This document shows positions 13,561 through 26,800 of a stretch of 64,000 nt of DNA, piece after piece (positions within the stretch are counted from its first letter, which is position 1; every line of letters starts with the position of its first letter). Location: the NCBI RefSeq assembly GCF_052324685.1, contig NC_135225.1, forward strand, positions 1,269,543-1,333,542, given 5' to 3'. The stretch comes from Brachyhypopomus gauderio (taxonomy: Eukaryota; Chordata; Actinopteri; Gymnotiformes; Hypopomidae). A program made the position numbers and the translations under genes. The notes beneath the pieces are model-generated. The model was not told where the DNA came from, ran no database searches, and saw only the letters and a list, made by a program, of their open reading frames with translations.

Positions 13561-13747
13561 CCCGCTACTACTCTTGAGGAAGGGTGGAAGAATCTTTTGT
13601 CTCCCCGTCGGATGGCACACGTGTGGTGGTGCGGCAGACCTCACGTGTGACGCTGGCCTCCCTCTGGCGTGGAGCTGCATCTGCTCACTCTTTTATTCAT
13701 TTTCCGACTCTCGCCCCCTTTAGGGGGTTGTGGTCCGCCCCCCCCCC

Positions 13748-13778
<31 letters not shown>

Positions 13779-13786
13779 ACACACAC
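13524..13786. repeat. Poly-C runs, one ending in (CA)n
   Basis: An uninterrupted C run of about 36 at 13524-13559 and a second of about 26 at 13739-13764 followed by (AC)n. Confidence 0.9.
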
Positions 13787-15030
<1,244 letters not shown>

Positions 15031-15713
15031 CAAAAAGGCATAAGCAAACAAAAAACAAACAAACAAATGGAATAAAGTCTGGGCTGAAAGCCGTCAGAAG
15101 GCGGAGAACAGAGCGGGGGGGATTAGGACAGATCCACGCCTGCCCACCGCACAGCTGGCTGATGATCCGCTGTTGAAGCCACCGGCCCGGCCCGGCTCCC
15201 CCAGCACGGGCCGTAGGGGGGTGGGGTGGGGGGGTGTCGGGACAGGGCCCAAGAAAAGAGAGTGAGAACGAGGGGGCAGGAGCTGTGGGGGAGGGAGAGG
15301 GAAAAAAACCCCCAACAACAAACAAAAGGCAAGTGCTTCATGAGCGTTGGGTGGAGATGGGATGGGTGGAGATGTGGATGAGGATGGAGGGAGAGGAGAA
15401 TGAGAGGATGGAGAGAGTGGAGAATGAGAGGATGGAGGGAGTGGAGAATGAGAGGGCAGCTTCAGACGTCCTGCACACGGACACTTCCTCTGGACACACA
15501 GACAGGCGTCCCCACAAAGGCACGACTGCTCCCCAAGCTAGCAGAGGGGTGGGCGGCCCCACACGGATCTATAGCTGATCATCAGGGGGGGGGAATAAAG
15601 CACAATCTGGGAAAGACAGTTTAGCCCCAAGGAAGAGGGAGAGAACGGACAGATGTCTGCTGCATCTGTGCACCATGGACGTCCCAGAGAACCTGCCCCC
15701 GCAGCACAAGACC

Positions 15714-15716
<3 letters not shown>
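15031..15716. other. No gene recognised
   Basis: Contains a GAGAATGAGAGGATGGAGAG tandem at 15385-15450. Nothing else recognised. Confidence 0.4.
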
Positions 15717-15749
<33 letters not shown>

Positions 15750-15782
15750 CAACCGCACACACACACACGCACGCACACACAC

Positions 15783-15839
<57 letters not shown>

Positions 15840-15910
15840 CAACCGCACACACACACACGCACGCACACACACGCAAACACACACATACACACACACACAC
15901 ACACATGCGT

Positions 15911-15943
<33 letters not shown>

Positions 15944-15976
15944 CAACCGCACACACACACACACACACACACACAC

Positions 15977-16015
<39 letters not shown>

Positions 16016-16049
16016 CAACCGCACACACACAGCACACACACACACACAC

Positions 16050-16118
<69 letters not shown>

Positions 16119-16347
16119 CAACCGCACACACACACACGCACGCACACGCACGCAAACACACACATACACATGCGTGTACACACACACACGCACGCATACA
16201 CACACACACGCACACACATATGCACACAACCGCACATACACACACACAAACATGAACACACAAACGCACACATACACACACACACACCCGCAAACATACA
16301 CACATGCAACACTCCCATAAACGCGCACACACACACACAACATGTGT

Positions 16348-16441
<94 letters not shown>
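15717..16441. repeat. Complex (CA)n array with an ATGCAACCGCAC punctuation
   Basis: CA tracts separated by recurring ATGCAACCGCACACAC, CACGCACGCACAC and CGCAAACACAC blocks, at least six cycles, then a pure (CA)n of about 90 bp. Confidence 0.93.
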
Positions 16442-16443
<2 letters not shown>

Positions 16444-17577
16444 CAGCAGGGGAAAGTCCACATGTTGCCAACATCTAGGCTGGGCAGCGGCTTAACCTCT
16501 GTGATCTTCAGCGGGCCATTTAGTCAAGCGAGCGTGAGGGAGGACGGAGTGTTTAGAGGACAGAGCTCAGATCTACGACAGCTTCCCGCCACGCTAACAC
16601 ACCGCAGCTCGGCTCACATTAATAATGCACGCTGAACACACTCAACACGTCGCCACGGGAACACAAACACAAACACGAGGGAACTTTTAGTCATTTATCA
16701 CGTGTAATCACATATTTCACAGAAATGTTTTATTACAATTCCCATCTACTGAAGTAATGGCACTTAAAAAAGATAATCAAAATATAATCCAAATAAATCA
16801 AAGCAGACGTAACACGCGAGACGCTAACTTGAACCGTCATGGGGATTACCCAGAACAAGCTAAAGAACTGAACGTGTGTATTTGCATAACATGAATCCAA
16901 ATACACATTCTATGATTTTTCTCCTATACAACACAAATATTTTACTGACGAAGGGTAAGTGTACTGGTAAAGACTAAAGGAGCTTCCCTCAGGACTGATA
17001 ACGCCCTTATGATGTAGCACATGTGGCCATCAATCGATATAAATAATGCAAGCGGGTACAGGTGAAGTGTTTAGTCTTCAAGAACACCCCGACTTTACCA
17101 AATGTAAACAAATGGGCCAAATTATTCACTAATGTTTCCTGAACAGCATGGTGTTTCATGATGCTTCATAAACAATATATGACCGTGCCATAATCCTCGG
17201 CCTCCTCTCTCTGTCGAGCAGATGTTGTTCCTCCTCTACAGCTGTGCAGCTCTGCTACAGGAAGCACGCTAGCTACCTCCAGAGGGAGGGGTCCAGCACG
17301 CCATCCAGAACCGCTCCTGCCTCCTGGAGGGGGGCCCAGGTGTTGGGTGTGGAACCGCGCTGGGTCGGAGCGGGCCGGAGACACGCGCATGTGTGGCTTT
17401 TCTTCCGCGCCGTGCCACCGGTCGTAAGGGTTCTGAGAGTGGGAGGAAGAGCCATGGTCTGCCGACCCCGTGACCTTCGACCCCCTCAACCCCACTCTGA
17501 GCCTCTGCCCCTCGTCTGCTCACGTTAGCCTATGACTCCGCTGTGAGTGGCAACACACTCACAGAGGATCTGATCAG
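16442..17577. other. No gene recognised
   Basis: AT-rich with a GC-rich island at 17,190-17,520. Open frames there of 60-109 codons match nothing I know. Confidence 0.4.
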
Positions 17578-18408
17578 TTGAGTGAGGCCGTGTGAGGTTA
17601 CGAGAGATTGTGTGTGGTTGTGTGAGGTTACGAGGGGCCGTGTGAGGTTACGAGGGGCCATGTGATGTTGTGTGAGGTTGTGTGAGGTTGCGAGGGGCCG
17701 TGTGAGGTTGCGTGAGATTGTGTAATATTGCGTGAGATTGTGTGAAGTTGCGTGAGATTGTGTGAGGTTACAAGGGGCCGTGTGAGGTTGTGTGAGATTG
17801 TGTGAGGTTGTGTGAGGTTACGAGGGGCCATGTGAGGTTACGAGGGGCCGTGTGATGTTGTGTGAGATTGTGTGAGGTTGTGTGAGGTTGCGAGGGGCCG
17901 TGTGAGGTTGCGTGAGATTGTGTAATATTGCGTGAAGTTGCGTGAGATTGTGTGAGGTTACGAGGGGCCGTGTGAGGTTGTGTGAGGTTGTGTGAGGTTA
18001 CGAGGGGCCGTGTAAGGTTATGTGAGGTTACGAGGGGCCGTGTGAGGTTGCGTGAGATTGTGTGAGGTTGTGTGAGATTGTGTGAGGTTACGAGGGGCCG
18101 TGTGAGGTTGTGTGAGGTTGCGTGAGATTGTGTGAGATTGTGTGAGGTTGTGTGAGGTTACGAGGGGCCGTGTCAGGTTGTGTGAGGTTGCGTGAGATTG
18201 TGTGAGGTTGTGTGAGATTATGTGAGGTTGTGTGAGGTTGTGTGAGATTGTGTGAGGTTGCGTGAGATTGTGTGAGGTTGTGTGAGGTTACGAGGGGCCG
18301 TGTGAGGTTGCGTGAGATTGTGTGAGGTTGTGTGAGGTTACGAGGGGCCATGTGAGGTTGTGTGAGGTTACGAGGGGCCGTGTGAGGTTGTGTGTGGTTA
18401 CGAGCGGC
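17578..18408. repeat. GTGTGAGGTT minisatellite
   Basis: Decamer-based units GTGTGAGGTT, GCGTGAGATT and GTTACGAGGGGCC in varying order over 0.83 kb. Confidence 0.93.
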
Positions 18409-19879
18409 TGCTCCGTCCACCACGTAAAGCCCGCCACTCAATCATACGTTCGTCGTTACAGCAGAAGAATATGGCAGAAGGATGCAATATGTAGTTAGAG
18501 CCCTATACATTTCTGTGGGTGTTGATGAATCATAATATCAAACAAACATCAATAATTTTGGTCAAAACAGTACAGGCAATATCATATTAAGTCATAACAA
18601 CGGTTCAGCGGCATGGCTATTCCAAGGTATATCATAACTGCAATATGTATCACAATATAGTATTTATGTCCAATAAACACACACAGAGCAGTTCCTGGTT
18701 TCATGTGAGAACTGACTACTGCACGTTTCTCCAAACAGAAACAGGACAGTTTGCACTGACAGGCCGTGGGAGGACAAACGATACAGAAGCAGCTCCACGC
18801 GTCTTCATCGCAGGACCGAGCTGCTCAACACGCCAGCTGTAGCCACACAGAGGCACAGCGATGCCCACACGTCTGCTCTGTGGCCCGGTCCACACCGCCA
18901 CAGACAGCTTCTCGTTAAGCCGCGGTATACGAATGCCACAAAGCCCAGTGTCATCTGTCTACGGTCTTTACAAAAGCCCAGAATACGAGGTGACCTTGAG
19001 GGACAGCGGGACCACGGCAGAAGGAACCGGAGAGGCTTGTTTAGTCACGGACAATCACATCTACACGCGTGTACACTTGATTTCACGCGGAAGAGATTAT
19101 ACAAAACACAAAAGCTACGTTATGTGAAATAACACCACGTCATGTTGTGATTTGATTTCCATAGAAACCAAGCCAGTAAGATTTCTAGTCATGGGTTGAG
19201 GTGCGTCAGCCCACAGACGGGTTGTTTTTCTGTGAACCGCTAAAAGACAAGACTAATACAGACCACGATCCCGCGTGCGCTCAACACGCACCGTAGTGAA
19301 CGTACACGTTGTTGATTAGCTTCAGACCTTACAGGTGCCATGATGCTTCCTCCGAAACGCTGGTCATATCAGCTGGACTAAAGCCTGAATATACCGAGCG
19401 TGCTTTCTCTACTCAACACTGGTTATTAATAAACAATCCCCTTCCAAACACGACCGTTCTCAACACACTTTGCACAAATCCCCCCCAACCCCTCACAGAA
19501 TTATGGGGATTCTGTGAAATCTAAGGCAGCATCAGAATCGACGTGCCAAACATCTCCCTCAAGTTAAACAGTGGGCCTGGCACAGCCCAGCTCACGCGTG
19601 TGCCCCGGTGTGGCACGTGGCCTGCTGACGTTATACAGAGACAGCGTGCGCCCCCTTATCCAGCCCACGCGTGTGCCCCGCTGACGTTATACACAGACCG
19701 CGTGCGCCCCCTCCTCCGGCCCGGTGCCCCCCCGTCGCACGGCGGACCGTGGTGGTGGCAGCCGGTGGCTGGCGGTGTTTTAATAAAGAGCGTCCGCCCC
19801 CCCGCGGGGACGCTGGCACCGTGCGAACCCCAGCGCCCGGGCGCAGTGTTGTGGCATGTAATAGGATTAAGGGGACTAC
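18409..19879. other. Probable sdccag8 intron or 3' region, no exon found
   Basis: Follows the phase-2 donor at 19880 on the minus strand, so at least part is intron. A degenerate duplication (CACGCGTGTGCCCCG...CTGACGTTATACA) lies at 19,590-19,710. Confidence 0.45.
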
Positions 19880-20022
19880 CTGGTGAGGTGCAGTTGGCGT
19901 TGGGCGCGGCTCAGACCCTCAGCCAGGCCCACTGCCTCCGCCCGGGCTCGGCCCTCCGCCCTCTGGGCCTCCTCCAAGCGCTGCCGGCTGCCGGCGAGCT
20001 CCGCCCTCAGCTTCTGCACTTC
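19880..20022 (-). CDS. sdccag8: sdccag8 exon 14, last one found
   Basis: 143 nt. The acceptor is GGTTCAG|GAA and the donor ACCAG|GTAGTC. It encodes EVQKLRAELAGSRQRLEEAQ and on to RQLHLT, matching human EIEKLRIELDESKQHLEQEQ and HQLHLTR. Very GC-rich. The donor shows that the gene continues to the left. Confidence 0.92.
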
Positions 20023-20953
20023 CTGAACCCAGAGAGGGCGGGAGAGGAGAGGAGAGACACACAGACTGGGCACCAGCACGCTGGGGGAAACGTGGTTGTA
20101 ATTCTACACCTGTCTTCATAATATTCCCCCTCTCTTTACATGCTTTTTTGGTCATATTTTTCTGTCCATTTTTCCTGTGAGGACAAAACTGTACGTCTTC
20201 ATCGTCACCATTTCGTGCGTGAAGTGTTTCCTAACTGTACAAACTAATTTATAACACACACCCTTCAGAATGTATGATAATTAAACAGCAGTCAGTACTG
20301 AGCTCTCCTGCCCCTCCTGCCCCTCCTGCTCCTCCTGCCCCCCCTGCTCCTCCTGCCCTCCTGCTCCTCCTGCCCTCCTGCCCTCCTGCTCCTCCTGCTC
20401 CTCCTGCCCTCCTGCTCCTCCTGCCCCTCCTGCTCCTCCTGCCCCTCCTGCCCCTCCTGCCCCTCCTGCCCCTCCTGCTCCTCCTGCCCCTCCTGCTCCT
20501 CCTGCCCCTCCTGCTCCTCCTGCCCTCCTGCTCCTCCTGCCCTCCTGCCCTCCTGCCCCTCCTGCCCCTCCTGCCCCTCCTGCCCCTCCTGCTCCTCCTG
20601 CCCTCCTGCCCTCCTGCCCCTCCTGCCCCTCCTGCCCCTCCTGCTCCTCCTGCCCCTCCTGCTCCTCCTGCCCTCCTGCTCCTCCTGCCCTCCTGCCCTC
20701 CTGCCCTCCTGCCCCTCCTGCCCCTCCTGCCCCTCCTGCCCTCCTGCTCCTCCTGCCCTCCTGCTCCTCCTGCCCTCCTGCCCTCCTGCCCCTCCTGCCC
20801 CTCCTGCTCCTCCTGCCCTCCTGCCCCTCCTACCTGCTCTGCTAGCTGGATCCGCCGGCCCAGTCTGGCGCTGTTGTCCCGCGCTTCACGCTCTGCCTCC
20901 TCTCTGGTGAGCTGGGCCTGGCTCAACTGGTACCGTAGCTCTGCGCACACCTA

Positions 20954-20994
<41 letters not shown>

Positions 20995-22799
20995 ACAATA
21001 CATGTCAATATAACGGCACCGTCACAATTACAGCACGTTCGTTTTTTTTGCATCCAGGTTGTCAGCCCTCCAACGTAAAAATCAACACAGCAAGTTCAAA
21101 TCTCAAATAAGAGCCTCCATCAGCGCTGCAGAGCCCGACAGGGCCAGAAACCCAACCCTACTATTCCTATAGCTCTACTGCCACCTAGTGCTCACTAATG
21201 ACTATTTCAAAAGTCGCTTCTACCAGTAGAAGTACAACCACAAATAACAAATTATCACATGATATCCAAAAGTTGTTGGGTCGTTCTATCTCGGCGTAGA
21301 GCCCGACACACAGGGCAGGACCGGAAGCGTGTGGCGGGTCGGCCCCGGCCAGCAGGACGGTGAGGTCTACCTTGCTGCTCTCGGTCTCCTGAGAGGTGAG
21401 CTTCCTGAAGGTCTCCTCCAGCTGCGTGCTGAGGGAGTTCTTGTCGCGTTCCCCTCTCTCCAGGAGACCTTCTAACTCCGCCACCCTCCGGGTCAGAGAG
21501 CTCACCTACACAGCAGCAGCACACGGCCTTCACACTTGCAACCCTGGGCAGGGCCGTCTGTACTAAACTGGGAAAGTGATCTGATGGGACTCGTATGGGG
21601 TAAAATACAAATGCTTTTGCATTTTTAGCTCTAAAATATGTTCCTCTGCATCTGTCAAAGCACTGGGTGTGAAATAACTTTAGCAAAACCCAATAGAAAT
21701 CAATAATTAGCAGGAAAATTACAGTATGATGTAAATGAAGATACCAGTACTGAGATTGACACTTATACGCATCACTCTTAGTGCTAATGTGTACTATCAT
21801 CCATCAGCCACTAGAGGGCAGCAAAACTTACATTTTGCATGGCAAGCAAGATAAAGACACAAAGTGAGTGTTTCCCAATGTAATTCATATTGATTGAAAA
21901 GACAGACCGCCTGAGCAAGCTCCTCCCTCTCTCTCTTGGTTTCAGCACGTGCGGTCTCCCTGGCGTGAGAGATCTTCTCCTCCTCGGAGGCCAGTTCCTT
22001 CCCCAGTCTCTCCCTCTGCCTGGTCAGCTCAGCATGGATGTGCTCACACTGTACTAATGCCTTGGGAAGGACACAGTACAGACACAGAAGTGTTTCACGC
22101 TTCTTCTAGAAGACATTAAGCACAGGTATTTAATGCACACAGTAACCCACACGCATCTACGTCAGGTTTATTTATATAGCTCTTTTTACAACACGCGTTG
22201 TCACCAAGCAGCTTTATAAACCCATGAGTCCAGGTCCCTAATGAGCCAACCAGGGTTGACAGTGGCGAGGAGAACCTCCCCCGGAGGATTAGGAAGAAAC
22301 CTTGGGAGGACCGAGACTCAGAAGGGAACCCACCCTCCATGTGTCTGTATTAGCAAATATTTTTGGCATTGCGCAAAAATAGAAACTGCATGTTGGCTTA
22401 AGTCAGCAGCCCGTTAGCTGTAAAAACAATTATTGTGGAGGAAGGAACTTTCACTGGAATCAAACACGATGTTTGAGCCCTGAAAGACTTCACAAACTAT
22501 TTTTTCCTGCCCATCAGAAAACAGAATGCCAGACAGGCGTTCTTCCAATACAGACGCAAAGCAGCGTTCTCTGCTGTTCTGAGGTGTGTGGGTTCCCTCT
22601 GTGAGAGGTCAGACTGCACCAGATCTCTGGACCTCTGGAGAAACGCGAGGTCTCTTGCCTTGGTCTTCTCCAGATTGGCCTCCTCCGCCATCTCCACCGC
22701 CTGCTTCACCTGCTGGTAGGACGTCCACTCCCTCTGCTGGGCCTCACTCTGAGCTGCCCTCATGGAGCACAGCAGCGTCATGAACTCATCACGCTCTCT

Positions 22800-22844
<45 letters not shown>

Positions 22845-22902
22845 TACCACACATGTACACACACACACACACACACACACCGCACATACACACATACATA
22901 TG

Positions 22903-22936
<34 letters not shown>

Positions 22937-22957
22937 TATGCACACATACACACACAT

Positions 22958-23024
<67 letters not shown>

Positions 23025-23811
23025 TACGCGCGCACACACACAAATGCACACAAACACACACAGGCACACACACACACACACACATTGGGGGAAAAATAAA
23101 CCTTTCATTTATTATCTCTGTCCACATATTTGTCATTTTGAAATAAACAGCTTCTTTTTACAAATCACAAAGCTTCCCTGTTTAAATGCAGTTTGTCCTC
23201 AGACAGTGAGAATATTCTCTGGTTTGACCTTGTGTTCTGATATCTCAAAGGACAGACTGCTCTAGAACATTATCTACAGATCAGTTGATTAGCTCAGTAA
23301 TCAATATCAAATCAATACTTGATCCCCCTTCAGTCATGTATAAGGACAAATAACTGATCTAAGGACCAGGACTCTCTCATAATCAAGGAGACACGTCGCC
23401 GTAGCAACCTTCCAGGGTCATCCATGGCTTCAAGGCAATCATTAATGAAACATGTGAACACAAACCTGTCAAGTGTTTCAAGCACATACATATGATTTCA
23501 CTTCATCCCCACTACATATACTTTGACAAAGTCTGTACTACGTATGTACGAAATCCAGTACATGTGTATAATGTACGTATGACATCACGGCCCGCCTTAA
23601 ATAGCAAGGATGGCTCCACCCACGCACTTGGTGAGCCTCTCGATGGCCTGCACGTGAGCACTGGCGTGTGTTGGGGATATCACAGCCTCGTGTTGGGCAC
23701 ACTTCAGACACAACCCCCCAACACGCTGGTCCAACGCACACCGCATCTCCTGACGCCTCAGACGCTCTTTCAGACCCTCACACTCGTTCTGATAGTTCAA
23801 CAGGTCCTTCC

Positions 23812-23855
<44 letters not shown>

Positions 23856-26800
23856 ATCTATTGTTCATGATAAGAGTCAAGGTCAGTCCGAGCGATGACC
23901 CACTCACTTCAGTGAGAGCACCTGTGTTTCCAGAGTCTCGGTCTGCGCGTGGTACACACACTTCAGCTGCTCCTGCAGTGGTTATGACACGAGTGTTAGA
24001 CAAATGAAAAACATGAGAAAACTGAACAAATCTTAGAAAAACAGGAATCTGAACGAGTAAGCTGAGTTGCCCCAAAACACGGTTATCATCTTAACTGTCA
24101 GTGCACTGTGGTGCAGTTCACATAAAACAGAACAACATTAAAGAAAACACTAAACAGACAGAGACAGATACAGATACAGAGACAGGTACAGAGACAGAGT
24201 CAGATACAGAGACAGAGACAGATACAGAGACAGATACAGAGTCAGATACAGAGACAGATACCAGCTCTTTTTTCCATTTGTTGTCCTCTTTTTGGTGAAT
24301 GAAAGTCTGTCTTGGTTTCGGTGTGGGAGTTGAGGTAACTTTATCTATTGTGGTTTCTCCATTAACCTGAAAGTGGTCATATGGAAAACCAAACTCAACT
24401 AAGCCCAGTATGTATTATTAGTATGTATATATCACTATGTTACTGTTAAGGTGTACTGTGTGCTTTAATACACAGTTTCTCTCACTAACACAACAAAGTA
24501 CTAAATACCGTGCTGTCCACCAGGGTGTATTCCTTCAGCGTGTCTTCCACCATCTTTGCCTTAAGCTCTTCGTGAAGTTTCTCATTCTCCACAACCACCA
24601 CTGTGACTCGTTGTTTCATCACAAGAAGTTCTTCCTGTGGAGAAAAAAATAAACAAGCAAACTGCGTTACAAAAGCGTGGTAACACTGCGTTACAAAAGC
24701 GTGGTAACACTGCGTTACAAAAGCATGGTAACACTGCGTAACAAAAGCGTGGTAACACTGCGTTACAAAAGCGTGGTAACACTGCGTTACAAAAGCATGG
24801 TAACACTGCATTACAAACACATGGTAACACTGCGTTACAAAAGCATGGTAACACTGCGTTACAAACACATGGTAACACTGCGTTACAAACACATGGTAAC
24901 ACTGCGTTACAAACACATGGTAACACTGCATTACAAAAGCGTGGTAACACTGCGTTACAAAAGCATGGTAACACTGCGTTACAAACACATGGTAACACTG
25001 CGTTACAAAAGCGTGGTAACACTGCGTTACAAAAGCATGGTAACACTGCGTTACAAACACGTGGTAACACTGCGTTACAAAAGCGTGGTAACACTGCGTT
25101 ACAAAAGCATGGTAACACTGCGTTACAAACACGTGGTAACACTGCGTTACAAAAGCGTGGTAACACTGCGTTACAAAAGCGTGGTAACACTGCGTTACAA
25201 AAGCGTGGTAACACTGCGTTACAAAAGCGTGGTAACACTGCGTTACAAAAGCATGGTAACACTGCGTTACAAAAGCATGGTAACACTGCGTTACAAAAGC
25301 ATGGTAACACTGCGTTACAAAAGCATGGTAACACTGCATTACAAAAGCGTGGTAACACTGCATTACAAAAGCGTGGTAACACTGCGTTACAAAAGCATGG
25401 TAACACTGCATTACAAAAGCATGGTAACACTGCATTACAAAAGCATGGTAACACTGCATTACAAAAGCGTGGTAACACTGCGTTACAAAAGCATGGTAAC
25501 ACTGCGTTACAAAAGCATGGTAACACTGCGTTACAAAAGCATGGTAACACTGCGTTACAAAAGCATGGTAACACTGCGTTACAAAAGCGTGGTAACACTG
25601 CATTACAAAAGCGTGGTAACACTGCATTACAAAAGCGTGGTAACACTGCGTTACAAAAGCATGGTAACACTGCGTTACAAAAGCGTGGTAACACTGCATT
25701 ACAAAAGCATGGTAACACTGCGTTACAAACACATGGTAACACTGCGTTACAAACACATGGTAACACTGCATTATCGGTAAGAAGGGGATTTTTCTGTTCG
25801 AATCCTGGCTTAGTTAGTCAGATATACTGACAACTGACATTACTCACACAAAAACTTCAACAATACCACTTCAAATAGAACAACAAAGCAAAGCAACAAC
25901 AAAGACTCACATTGATTAAGAAGACTGACCTTACAGAATTTGACCTCAGCTTCCAGATGTTGGATGTACTCTGACTGGTTGTGAATGATAGGAACCAGGT
26001 CCTGGACCGCAGACACACTGCTGCTGTCCTCATCTGTGTGTCTCTGCTGGACGAGGGCATGAGGGCATTAGGGCATGAGGGCATTAGAGAAAGTGTATTA
26101 CACAGTAGTTATGCTTGAGGATTAAGCAAAAACTGAAAGACTTGTAAGACTTATGTCTTGTATTGTGGTATGTTGCCTTGATAGGAAAAAAAGTATACAA
26201 GTTCCAGTTTTCGGCTACTATGTGATAAAGGCCATAATGTACTGAATCACTGTAATCCCAACTGCAGTTACGGAGACACTGATCCACTACAACAGGGCTA
26301 TTCAACTGGCGGCCCAACAAATTACGTTCGCCCCCCCATCAACAATTTACGTTCGCTTCAATTTTACATCCACTATGACAGTATTGGTATAAGTCTGAAA
26401 ATTGTCTGGCCCACAGGTCAGAGCTCTCTGCCAAATCTGGCCCGCAGAAAAATATAGTTCAATAGCTCTGCACTACAATGACCTGAATTTATACTAAAAA
26501 ATTAAGAACAATGTTACAGGTATACAAACCCACCAACCATGAAGCACTGATCTGATGAAAGTCAATGTTGAATCTTAGAATCAATTAGAATCTATTAGTC
26601 TATGATAAATAAAGTTAAAAGTTAAATAAAGTGTGTAGTCATTTTAGCCCAAAATAAAATCCACAGATTATCTTAAAAAAAGTAACGTCCACTGAATTCA
26701 TTTTTGGTGCAATAGCACAAATCTGAATAAATGTCTGTAGAAATGTTATTTGACAGCAACAGCAATAACTATCATTTACATACAGGGGAACTTTAGATGG

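Noticed and set aside
13170..13577. 135-codon frame ending in poly-proline
   Set aside because: Ends in a poly-C run; composition driven.
15538..16478. Cys/Val- or Thr/His-rich proteins
   Set aside because: Translations of (CA)n/(GT)n.
17166..17528. GC-rich open frames
   Set aside because: Frames open on both strands owing to composition; no conserved motif.
24485..25780. 367- to 428-codon frames of YHAFVTQC / MVTLRYKS repeats
   Set aside because: A 24-bp minisatellite read in open frames on both strands. Only the exon 6 part is real coding sequence.
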